Positions 33,810 through 46,569 of a stretch of DNA of 64,000 nt are shown in pieces. A program made the position numbers and the translations under genes. Positions within the stretch are counted from its first letter, which is position 1. Every line of letters begins with the position of its first letter. The notes under the pieces are model-generated. The model saw only the letters and a list, made by a program, of their open reading frames with translations. It did no database searches and was not told where the DNA came from. Origin of the DNA: Siphonodentalium dalli (taxonomy: Eukaryota > Mollusca > Scaphopoda > Gadilida > Siphonodentaliidae); contig CP136068.1 in the NCBI GenBank assembly GCA_032622095.1, positions 126,053,989 to 126,117,988 of the forward strand, written 5' to 3'.

Positions 33810-34377
33810 CCAAAACTCATCACTGATCGTAGTTTGTCTGACTGGGTGTTATAAATATGTATGTGGTGACTCGTGAAAATCCGACGGATATTATAAGGGC
33901 GTTAGGCGTTAAACATGTTGATTTAAAAACAAAAACATATAAACTAATTTCAAACAAAAAATTAAAAGTTAAATGTTTGTATTTATTTCTGTTTAAATAT
34001 TTTTTTGTTTTTTTAAACAAATGTGTGCGAAGCCCAAACTGTGCTGCTGCAATGACTAATATATAAATGTGCGCGAAGCGCACAATTAACGCACATGCAA
34101 AGTGGCCGCATGGGTGGTCTCGTCGACGCCGAATAAAGGTCCCCGCGGCATGTTGTAAATGTTTGTCATAAGCATGAAGTTCGTTTTATAACATAAGCGA
34201 AATAAACACCTCCCGACGCTTGTTTTCGTTCTTTCGCTTATAAAACGGACGCCATGCTTATAACGTGTATATGGCATTGACATTGCCGTACACACGTTTT
34301 ATAATATGCTGCACGTATAGCATTGCCTTCATAAATTGTACGTGTAAACTGTGTATATTATTATAAAATATACTTAC
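33810..34377. other. No gene seen; diverged repeat shared with 13200-13510
   Basis: The stretch GTATGTGGTGACTCGTGAAAA, ATTATAAGGG and GTGTGCGAAGCCCA / GTGCGCGAAGCGCACAA resembles 13215-13510 and is probably a dispersed repeat. Confidence 0.5.
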
Positions 34378-34431
34378 AACATTTCCTGCATATGTGTATA
34401 CTGGGTCTGCACTGTATGGCCGTCCACTTGC
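34378..34431 (-). CDS. Exon 2 (54 bp) of the PAN-galectin-like gene
   Basis: Flanked on the minus strand by TATTTTCAG and GTAAGTAT, both near consensus. It is 54 bp, phase 0 to phase 0, reading ASGRPYSADPVYTYAGNV with no stop. It forms a linker between the PAN-like module and the galectin-like domain. Small exons are hard to prove without transcripts; the ideal splice sites and matching phase carry the call. Confidence 0.55.
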
Positions 34432-35497
34432 CTGAAAATATTAAAACATTTTTGAAGGGTATGTCTGCTTTGTCGGAATGTCTTCGAAAGGGCCGGTTAT
34501 CAACCATGATATTCACGTTATCACAGGATCGCATATTAATATGGATGGTAAGTGGTTCCGCGGAATAAATTGGCAAAGAAACCATGTTGGTCCCAAATGT
34601 GCGGACTGCATGATTAGCAGAACAACATTTATACTAAATCCGCTAAAATCAGAAAACTCCCAAATGGCAGTTGGTATCGGAAAATGCGGAATTTCTGCGG
34701 ATAGTGCACTAAACTAATACCAAATTAGTAATACGTTAAAATATACACAAACAGTGCTCAGTCGTAACCATATGCGTAGAATACCTGTTCCAAACTGGCC
34801 GCCAAAATGGGAATGAAAATCGAATGAAATTTACCTTTTGTGTAATATCGAATAGCTAGTCCAATAAGTGTAGAGAGACGCTAAAATTATGCGAGGAAGA
34901 ATGAGTGTAGTAGAAATATAGGCACTCGATCAGATCATCATTTATTTTGATATCTACAACGTCAAACGTCTCAAAATCGACTGCTATTGAACCGTATGCC
35001 AGAAATACATAGATTTGTTGGTAAAGTTATGTAAATCATATTGTCAGTGTCTCGAAAAAATCATAGTTACCTCCGAATATGTGACGTAACAGGAATATTT
35101 CGGTGTTACCACAAGAATGCACGGTGGTATACTACGGACGCAATTTATCAAAAGAACCATATATTGTTTCAGGCCCGAAATTATCAAGTTTGGACCGAAT
35201 GTTGTGTATTATAAACATTGTGTCTCGTCAAACTATATGGATATATATATATATAAGTTCATTATGGGCGGACAATAACACGAATAAATCAACTCACGAC
35301 CTACCAGATGTATGCTCTTTTAAATGCGTTCTCTCTATGGCCCGCGCCATTTAACGGAATAACGGATATACGTCCACGATGTGTTGTTTTCAGAGTCAAA
35401 CAATACAATTTGACCAACCTATAAGTCGATATAGTGATATGTTAACTAGTCTGTGATGACCATAAGCGTTGAAACTGCCTATATCTGGTAGCAACAC
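34432..35497. other. No gene seen
   Basis: Intron 1 sequence. A segment around 35260-35420 (GGGCGGACAATAACACGAATAAATCAACTCACG) is a diverged end of the palindromic repeat found whole at 38902 and 40919. Confidence 0.4.
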
Positions 35498-35897
35498 TTA
35501 ACCCTTTACACAACAGAAGGGCCCTGTGCCAATGCATTCTCTTAAATATGCGAGTCGACCATAGGTCGCCTTGCATATAAAAGAGAATGCATTGGCTTAA
35601 CACATTAAAAATTATAAAATTGTTAAAGAATGTAAGAAAAAATGGTAAAAAGTGTTAAAAAAAGATTTGTTTTAGGCCAATGCATTCTCTTATATATGCG
35701 AGGCGACCTATGGCCGACTCGCATATATAAGAGAATGCATTGGCACAGGGCATAACTGTAATTATCACAATGTGGTCAAGGAGCCGGTTCCAATGATATC
35801 CATATTTGTATGGTTCTATTGAGACAGACCGAAGATATTTTAGGCTGTTGAAGCTTTATTTGGCCGGTTTTGGCCGTTTTGTTGGGTAAAGGGTTAA
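35498..35897. mobile_element. piggyBac-type MITE, copy 4 (full length)
   Basis: TTAA-flanked with CCCTTTACACAACA...TGTTGGGTAAAGGG ends, two internal palindromes and the AT spacer, in the orientation of copies 1 and 2. It lies in intron 1, whereas copies 1 to 3 lie in intron 2. Confidence 0.85.
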
Positions 35898-36059
35898 CGC
35901 TGCTGCTAAGTTATCAGTGTTGTGTGAGTTTTAAGAGGACTTAATGTGGGAGTGCATTCATGTATAGTGGTCATCTTGTCATGGAAGCAAATGGTATTAC
36001 AATTGCAGTGTTGTAAATTGTCGCCTATTGTGCACATTTAACGAGTTATAAATTAACAT

Positions 36060-36400
36060 ACATGTATCTTCATGCAACTAGGTTTACATTGAACCTAAAT
36101 ATTCACATATGTTCATGTTGGGCCTATTTTATTCTGAAGAAAGCCCATAGTGAGCTTAAATCCGTTATTCCGTTGAATGGCGCCGGCCGCAGTGAAAACA
36201 TATTATAAAGAACGTACATCTGGTTAGTCGTGTCGATGAAAAAAGATATACTAAATAACGCCAACATGGGCTTAATTAGTATGTAAATAGTCCCATATTG
36301 GACGGTTACGAAACCCGTGTTTTACGTCCATATCGAGCGTATATTGATGTTAAATAATGCCAATATGAGCTTATTTCGCTCCTTAAATTAAATCCGATAT
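36060..36400. repeat. Dispersed repeat related to 10440-10800
   Basis: Shares AATATTCACATATGTTCAT, CGTTATTCCGTTGAATG and CAGTGAAAACA..TATAAAGA with the earlier block. Confidence 0.65.
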
Positions 36401-37019
36401 GTGTTTGTTTCCTCACTCCCCCGCCCCTTGAGCCAAACCCTGGACTATAGACTATATCATGAGGCGGCGCGGCGACGTTAAGGGCATGTCCAAATTAATT
36501 GTCAACACGCTACTAATTACACCGTTTGCTATCAGTGGTACACTCAGACACGATGACACCCGGACAGATAGCAACTGGTTTGCCTGACATTCAGCCAACA
36601 TGAGTCATGCCAATTTGTATTGTAATATTTTTAAGTCAATCGGGTACGAATGTGATGAAAGCATTGTGATTCTGTGTACGTAGCATCAAATATAAGACTA
36701 GAGCCATATTTCAGCCTCGCCACCACACGCACAGAAATACATATATTGATTGACATCTGTCGCTTGTCAAAGTTTCAGCAGGAAGGGGATTTTGATATTT
36801 AATTGTAAACAGTTGAAGGAACCACTCAACGTGATAAACATAAAAGGCGTTTACCACACAAGGAGCACCTGTTCTGAAAATCCGAACACCAGTCTTGTGA
36901 GACTGGTGGCATTTTGTGGTCGATTGAATGTCGGAGAGGTGATTGAAAATCAGTCTTTATCCTGGGGGCGCTTCTTTTGCCCGAGCCTGTATTCCGTTAG
37001 CTCTTTAGCGCAATAACTT
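36401..37019. other. No gene seen
   Basis: Intron 1 sequence without recognisable coding or repeat content. Confidence 0.35.
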
Positions 37020-37990
37020 GAACAAATATTGACCGATTTTAACAATGTTTGAAACTCCATTTCTTAAATATTTCATTGATTAGCAGTTTAGCAACATAGC
37101 ATTACTAGAATCGAGTTTGAAACACCATTATATTAATTCGTTCACTGGTTAGCACCGTAGCACTGCTAGAATCAAGTTTGAGTCCCCATTTTCTTAATTT
37201 TTTGAAGTTTATCTTAACTCATTCATTGTTGAGCAGGGTTGCACCGCTAGGATCAAGTTGGAAACTCAATTTTCTTAATTCTTTCATTGTTTAGCAGTGT
37301 AGCAGAATAGCACCGTTAGGATCAAGTTTGAAACTCCATTATCTTAATTATTTCATTGCTTTGCAGAATACCCCCGCTAAGATCGAGTTTGAACCTCCAT
37401 TCTATTAATTTGTTCACTAGTTAGCAGCATAACACTGTTAGAATCAAGTTTGAAGCCCCATTTTCTTAATTCTTAGCCGCTTAGCAGCATAGCATTACTA
37501 AAACCGAGATTCACCTCCACTTTCTGAACTCTTTCACTGTTTAGCATTATAGCAGCATAGTACCGTAAGGATATGCATTTATTTAATAGCTTCATTGTTT
37601 GAAACTCCATTCTATTAAATTATTTCACTGGTCAGCAGCATAGCACTGTTAGACTCAAGTTTTAAGCCCCAACGTAGTATCATAGCATCGCTAAATTCGA
37701 GTTTTAAACTCTATTTTCTTAATTATTTCATAGTTTAGCCAGAAAATAGTTTTAAACTCCATATGCTTAATTATTGCATTGCTCAGCAGTCTGACAGCTT
37801 AGTTCCGCTATAATCGAGAGTGTGAAAGTTGAAACTCCATATTCGTAATTATTTCATTGTTTAGCAGCATAGCACCGCATGCATCGAGTTGACGCTCCGT
37901 GTTCTTAATATAATCAAGTCTGAACCCCCCCCCCCCCCCAATTTTCTTAATATTCGGATGCACTTAGCAGATAGCACCTAAACATATGAA
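37020..37990. repeat. Tandem array of ~80-bp units (TTTAGCAGCATAGCACCGCT)
   Basis: About eleven diverged units with the core TTAGCAGCATAGCACCG followed by CTA.GATC.AGTTTGAAACTCCATT.TCTTAATT.TTTCATTG. A stray unit lies at 39806-39875. There is a C run at 37927-37939. Confidence 0.85.
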
Positions 37991-38901
37991 TTCCAAACAC
38001 ATTTTTACCACGATTCTTGATATATCTATCCTGCATCTGTCAACATCTGTAAAATGCATTGCGCCTTTGGCCGTCATAAGCGGGTCACCGATGGCAGAGC
38101 TCACTATTGTCCATAAGTTTTGAAGATCAGTGACGCAAACACTGATATGGAAACCTGATTGTTTTTTGTTCTCTTGTATTTATTTATCGAGCGAGTGTTT
38201 TTTATTTTGACTTGTTGTACACGTATGAACATTTTATAGTAAATCAAACGAGGATACCAGCGAAGTGGTATGTCAGCTGAAACTATGATAAGTCAAAATA
38301 CTGATATACGTTTCTATATCTTTCCGCTGCAGGTTAGTGTGTAGGGTACTGGTTACTCAGAAGTGGCCGAAATTTGATTGAAAGCGAGCTACCCCAATAT
38401 GAAGTTATCCTATGCTAGATCACAATCAAAGAAAACACTTGGTTATATTCCAATCAAACATTCTATTATCGTAATTGAGAATAACCTAATTAATTGACCA
38501 AAACAGCTTGTGATATCGCTTGGTTTGATGGTTTTGGACCGAGTCGGTCCCATTAATCGTATATAACATACTTCCATTGCACAGACGTACTATCTTATAT
38601 CATCATGCGCGGGAAAGGCAGCCCTCAATGTTCACATACACAAAGCGTCCATTTAACCTAATCCGAAGACAGGCAACTCCCACTCACGATGATGGGCCTA
38701 AAGTATGTTAAATAAGAGTAACTGGTTTTCTCTATATCTTCAGTCTGTTCGATACCCATTTAACACTTCAAACTGTCAGGTGAATCAACGTATCAAAGGT
38801 GATATAATTGATTGGGGCAGTAGTAACAGTAGTATTGTTATATGCCACCCTACTGACAAGTTTATATATGGGTAGGCAGTTTTTCACCCTTTTCTCCCTA
38901 A

Positions 38902-39062
38902 AATCCGCACATTATCTTCTTATAATAGAACTTATTTTATGTAGATAATCTGCTTAGAATAGCCTCGTTTTGGGTCGATAGTGAGCCGAAAATAAGAACG
39001 TGTTAGTCACATTATCGCATCACAATGGGGCGATTCTAAGCAGATTATTTGCGGACAATGAC
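38902..39062. repeat. Palindrome-ended repeat, copy 1
   Basis: Starts ATCCGCACATTATCTTCTTA and ends GATTCTAAGCAGATTATTTG then CGGACAATG, which are inverted relatives. Further copies are at 40919-41077 and 60192-60350. The family may be a short foldback element. Confidence 0.65.
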
Positions 39063-40918
39063 AAAAATAACCATCTCACGACTTTTCCAGCCAGGATCTT
39101 GTAAAATACAAATATAACTTCTCTGTCTCTTATTATCTGTCTCAAAGAAACGAGCTATATATTAAGCTAATATCTTGTTGTCGAATTCCCCATCATGGAT
39201 CCATGTCATATAATATATAATATATTATTATGATCATTATATTTTTGTTATGAATTATATGGATTAATATTGTGTACACCAACATGAAATGGTACATTGA
39301 CCGTGTATATTTTCAGCACTAAACTATTGTCAGATGCATATATTGCCAAAAAATGGTTGAAATCATTGAAAACATCACCTTTGTATAAGCCAAAAACAAC
39401 AACGCAAAAACGAAAAAATCCATTGCAACCACATAGCCCAGTATTACACATAATATGAATCATGCGTGACATGTAGTGGAGCAACCACACACGCTGTGGT
39501 TGTCATGGATTGTGCAATCTTGTCTGGATTCTGGCCCACACAGTAAATGGCGCCATGAACCATGCCATGATGTCTGCTCTGTTTCTCATTAAGCCAAATA
39601 ACGAAATTGGTCTAAATTAAACTAATATGCCTAAATTCTTCGGAAGTTGTGAACTTAACAATTTTATTTTCATCTCGTTTTTCCCATTTCCGATTCCGCA
39701 ATCTCCATACAGTTGCTAACCGGAAGTCACCTGTCAATTTCACCAAAAAAAACGTACACGCCATCGGAATTTGGCTCATCGAAAAGAAAATATAGAAAAA
39801 AGTCTAACAGCATAGCACCGTGAGGATCTGCATTTACTTAATTGCTTCATTGTTTAGCAGCATAGCGTCGCTAAATAAAATATAGAAACAAATATGACAT
39901 CATCATTCACGTGCGCTTGTGGTTGCTATAATCCGTTGGTGAATTGTTTTAGTGTGTGTTTTTTTTAAAAGAACGCTTTAGTTTGACAAATTATTGAAAT
40001 ATATTACAAGAACTTCAAAATAACTAAAAATATTGACCTGAAGAATGCAATATGGTATCCTATATGATTTGGTGTACACGAGACGAGCCGTTTTTGTTTG
40101 TGTGAAATGAGCTGTTTTGCCAATAGAGACTGGATTCCGAGATGAAGACAATCTACACAACCGCCGCCATGGAAAACAGGCAAGAAAAACTGATCATGGT
40201 TCCCATTTGCCGAGTAAAAAGCCAAATATCGTAATATGCGCAGGGTTCGCGCTGCCACTTGCCAAATTTGCCAATGGCAAAAATAATTCACATTTGGCAA
40301 ACATTTTGGCAAGTCACTTTTGATTCCTCAAGAAAGTTTATTAATATTTGTCAATCAATGCCATTCATTTCAAATAACTCTTTCATTATTAATTGTTGGT
40401 ACTAGTGGTGATTATAAGGTTATGAAAAGTTAACACCTCTATCAATCCGATATCATTAGTATCGATGGGTAGAGGGATTGCTAGTATGCCTGGTTGTGGT
40501 GTTTACATAGCTAATTCTCTTTGTTTGGATGTGCCTTTCTGATGAAGAAACCCTTCTACAATTACATTGTTATGTTGCGGGTTTGGTTGGGTTGTCGAAA
40601 TAGTCAACATAAAAGAAACACTGTTAGAAACTGATAGCATTTGGCAACTCATAACAGCATTTGCCAAAAATCATTTTCATTTGGCAAAATATTTGGCAAA
40701 AGTAAATTTCGGGCCAGCGCTGTCCCTGAATATGCGTACCCGATCGGCAAGTAATTATGAGCAAACATATCAACAGAAGTCATATTGGCATTATTAACTT
40801 CCAATGCAATTATATTTATCAGAAATAGAATGAGAAACCGTAGATCGCCATAACTATACATTTATGTTCGCCATCTATCGAAAATAAGCTTGATATCATT
40901 GCGCAGTCTGTTCTCCCA
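39063..40918. other. No gene seen; TTTGCCAAATGGCAA-rich stretch
   Basis: At 40245-40320 and 40640-40720 short words such as CATTTGGCAAA and TTGCCAA recur on both strands. They give small hairpins and spurious open frames. I found no exon. Confidence 0.4.
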
Positions 40919-41077
40919 ACAATCCGCACATTATCTGCTTATAATAGAACACGTGTTAGATTGATAATTGGCACAATTGGAGTTGATAATGTGCTAAAAA
41001 TGATAGCATTTTAGGCGCATTATCGACTCATAATAAGGCGATTCTAAGTATATTACATGTATTTGCGCACAATGACA
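40919..41077. repeat. Palindrome-ended repeat, copy 2
   Basis: ATCCGCACATTATCTGCTTA at the left and TTTGCGCACAATGACAC at the right, with CGACTCATAATAAGGCGATT inside, as in the other two copies. Confidence 0.65.
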
Positions 41078-41529
41078 CACATAAGCCAACTCACCCTTGG
41101 CCAGGTGTACGCTCATTAACATGAGTGTTCAGTGTGGCGCGCGCCATAAAACGAAATAACAGACATGACTCTATTATATGCTTATTTCCGAGTCAGATAA
41201 TCACATTATGTATCTATTTCACTGCATTGGTCGATAATGTGCACATTTTGCCAGGATATGTTGTATTAAGACAATATCAAAACGACATAATTCGCTTAAA
41301 AGTGTCAATATTGCACTTAGTAATGTTATGTTAAGTTAGGTTTATTTACATTATTTTGAACACATTATACGGATAACTATATATGGCGGCATACTACCGT
41401 GAGTTATGAAATCATTTCCGGTAATTCGGGGAAAAGTGGAAACGAAATTTAATTTTCCCTGCTAATTTGCAAATTTGGACATAGCATGATGTCGGATTGC
41501 TCCCAGTGACCACCCATATATAACAAAAA

Positions 41530-41790
41530 TGTAATGTGGAACGTGTTACATTCTTTAACAATTTTATCATTTTTTTTTATCATTTTTTCTTTCATTCTTT
41601 ATTATTTTTTCTTACATTCTTTAACAATTTTTATCATTTTTTATCATCATTTCTTACATTCTTTTAACATTTTTTTTTTATCATTTTTTCTGACATTTTT
41701 TAACAATATGGTCGACTCGCACATATAAGAGAATGCATTGGCACAGGGTTTTCGCAAAAATTCAGGAAGCTCCAATCATGAAAGTGGTTC
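41530..41790. mobile_element. Fragment of a second MITE family
   Basis: Ends with GTCGACTCGCACATATAAGA, then GAATGCATTGGCACAGGG and TTTTCGCAAAAATTCAGGAAGC. The palindrome part is shared with the CCCTTTACCC family but the outer end matches the element at 46626-47805. The left half is replaced by ATTTTTTATCATTTTT-type simple sequence. Confidence 0.65.
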
Positions 41791-43274
41791 CAACGATCTC
41801 ATGACTGCTTGTTATTTGTATACAAAATGGCCTACCGACAACCACATGAACCAATGACAGTTTGTCACAAAAAAGCACAAAACTCACGTATTTCGTCTCG
41901 GGTTTTTTGTCTTAAAAAAATTAATCATGTTACCAAGTTCTGGTCACATAGGATCACATGATATTTGATATTGCTAACCAGATGGAAACAACACGCATAA
42001 TATATAGTTTGGCGTCTATATTTCGTTCACTTGTGGTTGTATTCAACTATAATTGTTGAATTCAGCTTTACTCTCAGGTGCCCAAAATTGCGCTAATAAT
42101 TGTGGTGGCCAAATAATAGTGTAATAGTGATGGGTGGCGATTTAGGTTGAAAGTAAAATTTTGAATAGTGATGGCAATTTCACTCTATGTTTAATTGCCA
42201 GATAATACTAGTGATCGTTAATAACCATGCTGCCACTATTATTAGGCAACTGATAGCAATTCAACTAAAACAGCTGAATATTTATATGCGTTACCATTTC
42301 ATAGATTCAAAACACGGGACATAATCAATCAACAATCAACAATAAAACCATGCATGTAGCCAACTGCTAGTAGACAGTGATATGAATTGCTACGTATGCA
42401 CATAGCCAGAGTAGAGATTCGTGACATGATATAATACCTCAAAAATAATTCACATTGTACGAAAATATTTTAATATAACGAAAATAGCTTGAACGTGAAT
42501 GTTGGCATGCAAATATTCATCATGTACATGTACATGTAAGCTGCATCGAGGATAAAAAATGGCATTCAATTTGCCCAAGAAGTTACTATGTGAACGATTC
42601 GTTGTGCTTACCAATTAATGCCATTCAGAAAGGTATCCTCATCTCATTTAAATAAAAGTGTATGTTCTGCGTGTTCATTTAATATATTATTGTAACACTT
42701 CGTTGTTGTGGCTCATATGCAAGGATATCATAACATGCATTAAATTCGTCATGTTTAACTACAATAGTCAAATTTATGATTCCATTATTGCCAATTTTTC
42801 AGAATAGGGTACTCGTTGATTAACTTCATTTATAAGAATTGTGTTTCTTCTTTTGCAGACGGTCTTCTCTTGGAAAACAAATATGATGCTACATCTGTCA
42901 CCAGAGTTTAATGATGGAAGTGGAAATCAAATAGTCCTTGGTACCTAATTGAGTTTATTATAATATGTTACAAATCTATTTTAATTACACTCATGCTGTT
43001 CATATTTCATAATTGTCAATACATGGTATGCATTCCTCAATATGTGTTCTATATTCCTGTGAAGTTTCAATCCGTACAGTTGTGGATTTATCGAGATTTT
43101 ACCAAATTACCTGACCCACCCACGTGCGTCCCCCTTAATAACTCAAGTATGCATGCATGGTTATGTACTCAAACTATAATCGTGTCAGGATGTCACACAA
43201 ATTACTCGGTTACTGAATTCGCGGCAATAAATAAATCCACGACGTGGCAACCGGTGACATGAGCTTGTACTTAC
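41791..43274. other. Intron 1, proximal part; no gene seen
   Basis: AT-rich intronic sequence without exon-like segments on the minus strand. Confidence 0.4.
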
Positions 43275-43574
43275 CAGGTAAAATACGATGCCGTTCTCGC
43301 TGGACGGGAACCAGTCACATAGCCGACCGATGTAAGAGTCTTTGAGTAAGGAACACACGCCGCCTACTTTATCAAAATTCGCCGAGGTACACCATCTATC
43401 TCCCAAACAGTTAAAGACACATGTTTGAAATGAAGTTACTGTCGTGTTCTTAATGAATGAAGTGGTGTAGAACGGCGTCGCTCTCCGGCCGTTGCATACG
43501 ACATTTCGCACACCGCGCAGTTCTTGTAAACCCAGAACCGATGCCACAACGCTAACTAGTATGACGAAGAACAT
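43275..43574 (-). CDS. Exon 1: signal peptide plus PAN/apple-like domain
   Basis: The ATG at 43574 opens 100 codons with no stop before a donor CTG|GTAAGT (43275/43274), phase 0. Residues 1-15 (MFFVILVSVVASVLG) form a signal peptide, so the protein should be secreted. Cysteines at 27, 52, 56, 62, 74 and 86 show C-x3-C-x5-C-x11-C, the core pattern of PAN/apple domains, which mediate protein or sugar contacts in secreted animal proteins. A second, unrelated frame starts 7 bp away on the other strand and is not called. No TATA box is obvious upstream. Confidence 0.65.
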
Positions 43575-44215
43575 GTCTATATGTACAATGTGTATGTCTG
43601 GTACGGATCGCAGTTAAATCAAGCGACTACAATAACCGATTCCCAACGTGCCACTCTGAAGATTGTTGCGCGACTGTGTCCCGATTTGAAACGACGTGCG
43701 CTCACGTCTGTCGTTAAGCAAACTGAATCACAAACATGGAACCCAATCGATTTATTATGGACAGTTTTAGAGAAACTTCGTTGAGATCGTTACTCCTATC
43801 GAATTGGCGTATGGCTCGAAATCGACAAAAATCTATGTCTTCGTTGACGAAGTTTTTTTATTGTTAGGGTTGTATAGACCATCAGCTGCCTAATTGTTTG
43901 TTCGTTGGTCCGTTGGTAAGTTGGGTATGTCGCAGTCGAATGTTCTTTGCTGCCAATTATATTGGTGATATACAGTTACGGTCCTCGTGTCTTCGTTTAG
44001 CGGTTATAACACAGCATCTTCAAAGGTACATGGACATTTTTTTAGTACCAAATCCTGGGACTTGATTAAGACAATTCAAACTCTTCAGGTTATGTATTAT
44101 AAAACGCATCAAGTAAATGAAATTATAAAATACTATATATATATAGCTGATGTCCTCGACTTCGTCCTTTGGGATTTCTTTGTGATCGCCTCAATCTGAG
44201 CAGAATATACATTTT
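43575..44215. other. Upstream region of the lectin gene; no gene seen
   Basis: This should hold the promoter and 5' UTR of the minus-strand gene. I see no clear TATA box. The plus-strand frame 43581-43784 has no motif I recognise. Confidence 0.35.
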
Positions 44216-44745
44216 CGGTCCAGAAACATGCATATATGAGCGTATATGAGTGAGGTCAAGGTCAAGGACACTGTCGCACGTGAAATTGGACCCACCGATA
44301 GTGTTCCCGGGATCAAACTAGCCCTACATACCAAATTTGAGTAGGATCGGTCGAGCAGTTTTCGAGTCTATAACACATACACATAGACAGACAGACAGAC
44401 ACAAGTTCCAAAATATATAACAGACTAGCTGATATGCGCGGCTTCTTTCGGGCTATTTGTGGAATTCTATGTGATCGCGTCTGTCTGGGCAGAATATGGG
44501 GAGAAAGAAATAAACTATTGTTAGATCGGTCCAGAAACATGCCTATATCAGCTAATATGGGCGAGATCAAGGTCAAGTTCAAGAACACGGTCGCACGTGA
44601 AATTGGACCCGCCCATATTGAACTCCCAGGATCAAAGTAGGTCTACATACCATGCCATTCTCGATGTCCAGAAACGTGACTATGTGATCGTATACGAGTG
44701 AGGTCAAGGTCAATGACACGGTCGCACGTGACATTTGAGTAACAA
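44216..44745. repeat. Tandem repeat of ~210-300 bp with ACAG tail
   Basis: Three diverged copies of CCAGAAACATGC.TATAT, GAGGTCAAGGTCAAG.ACAC, GGTCGCACGTGAAATTGGAC and TCCCAGGATCAAAGTAGG start near 44220, 44510 and 44660. The first copy continues to an ACAGACAGACAGACAC run, also found at the related segment near 4080. Confidence 0.75.
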
Positions 44746-46565
44746 ATTATATTGGAATCGTTCTTGTTTTCATTATTATTAACTTTCCAAAAATGATGTT
44801 TCGCAATAGTAAACCATTGTCGTGTACATATTACTGTCATAGTGGAATAACCGACAAAAGTCCAACTAATCAAATAAGATATCCAAGTTTAATCAAAACA
44901 TGACGGTAAACAAAGCATTGAAAACTATTCTAAAATCATATTCAGTCCAAACAGTTCGAACTTGCTACACGATTAGCAATGTTTGTTGACAAATCACTGG
45001 AACAGTTATGTTTACATAAGAATATGGTTTCAATGCGCGAAATGCCGTTACCGAATATAAGAACTTAGTTTATCTATTTATCCATGTTATACAAATTTTA
45101 ATGTGTTTTCGCACATACCAACAGCGAGCGCCCTCGGTCCAGTTTACATTCTAATAACATAGATATAATCGACTGTGCTCCCCATTTTTCTCCCCAAAGT
45201 ACATGACATTATTTCGATTTTAGCGGTCTCAAAATTGTTTAGCATGTTGACTGACAATTTTAAAGCCATGTACATGCATACCAACTTTAACTATGTTCTA
45301 AACCGGACACGGACATTACGGCAGTTACAGTTCCTTGCAATATAATATATTACGTGTTAGGATCCGTTGGATGCATATACATGTACTCAGCATAACGAAG
45401 TTTCCTGATTGTAATATCGATGTTGTATCATATCCGAACGCTTACTGGTTTATTTATGTAATTTCAACGACAAACATTATATTCGCCAGCTTTTGGCATT
45501 TGGTCTCCAACTACTATGGCAATAACTGGTAACTGACAGTCAACTGAATTAAAGTGAAAACATATTTGGGTGGGGATGTAAATTGTGATGTGTATTGTAG
45601 AATAAATGTAACGGTTGTAAATCGAAATTATCAGTCAATAGTACTGCTACTCATCGATCTACGTGAACACAAAAGCGTATATACGAGTTTAAAATACGAT
45701 TGCATCTGTATCCCCATTCAGTCTCTTCCCCACCCACACGACGGGTGACAATTAAATTCATTAATAGTTTTATAATTCGTATGTAGAATGGATGCGTGTG
45801 TGTTTTCGAAAATAAATGCACTTTGACAATAATTAGATGTATAGCTAAGCGTGTACCTCGTCCGATAGTTAGATATGGCAGTGAACGTTTAACATATAGT
45901 TGTGAACGTGAACATTTTGCTACCACACGCTATATTTACTTTATAATTAAGCTCATTACCTGTTATGAATGGACAGTTACGAGGATATTCTCCGACTTAT
46001 GGTCCACCCTACCGGTATACCGACACACATTCCGATATGTTTATTGTTTCAACAAAGTTGATTGCTGTGGAGAACTCGTGCATAACGGTAAGCGGATCAT
46101 AAGTATTATGCTATGTTTCTGTGAAAGTTTACGGAAACATATACAGCAACACCTATTTTACCCGTCTGTATATACATATATATAATCTAAAAATCGGGCC
46201 AATTTGGATTACCCCCTCCCCTAAAAATTCGGGCACCCGTTCGGGTATGCCCGTAGATCCCTACACATTGTAGTCGACACCAGTGGATTGCCCGTAAATA
46301 ACGGGTAAATAAATTCACTTTCTGACGCGAGTATGAACATATTCTCATTTCTATATATCAGAAATGGAATATCCCATGCACATATGGAATGCAACAATAA
46401 TGCCCCTGACTAACAACAACAGCGTCACTTTAGAAAAGTCTAACCCGCACCATTATCTTCCTCATAAAAAGTTACCCATGATAGACCCATTTGGTGCTAT
46501 CTATAGATGATCCCCGTGAATTTCTATAGAATAAACAGACAGACAGGAAGACATTCGCAAATATA
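44746..46565. other. No gene seen
   Basis: AT-rich intergenic sequence. Open frames at 45335-46185 on the plus strand have no recognisable motif or consistent splice context. Confidence 0.35.
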
Positions 46566-46569
46566 GATA

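Larger units (their letters stand above)
64..43574 (-). other. Span of a five-exon PAN/apple + galectin-like lectin gene model
   Basis: The gene is assembled by eye from five minus-strand exons: 43275-43574, 34378-34431, 10210-10295, 7844-8048 and 64-138. All introns start GT and end AG. The phases run 0, 0, 2, 0 and the total is 720 nt, or 239 codons plus a stop, with no internal stop. The predicted product has a signal peptide, a PAN/apple-like Cys module and a galectin-like carbohydrate-recognition fold, so it is probably a secreted lectin. The introns are long (8.8, 24.1, 2.2 and 7.7 kb) and loaded with transposons, including a complete Maverick-type element in intron 2. The C-terminal part of the galectin fold looks about 20 residues short, so one small phase 0-0 exon between 138 and 7844 may be missing. 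The assignment is inferred from motifs without transcript support. Confidence 0.6.

Noticed and set aside
43581-43784. Plus-strand frame divergent from lectin exon 1
   Set aside because: No recognisable motif, no splice context, and it lies where the 5' UTR or promoter of exon 1 should be.
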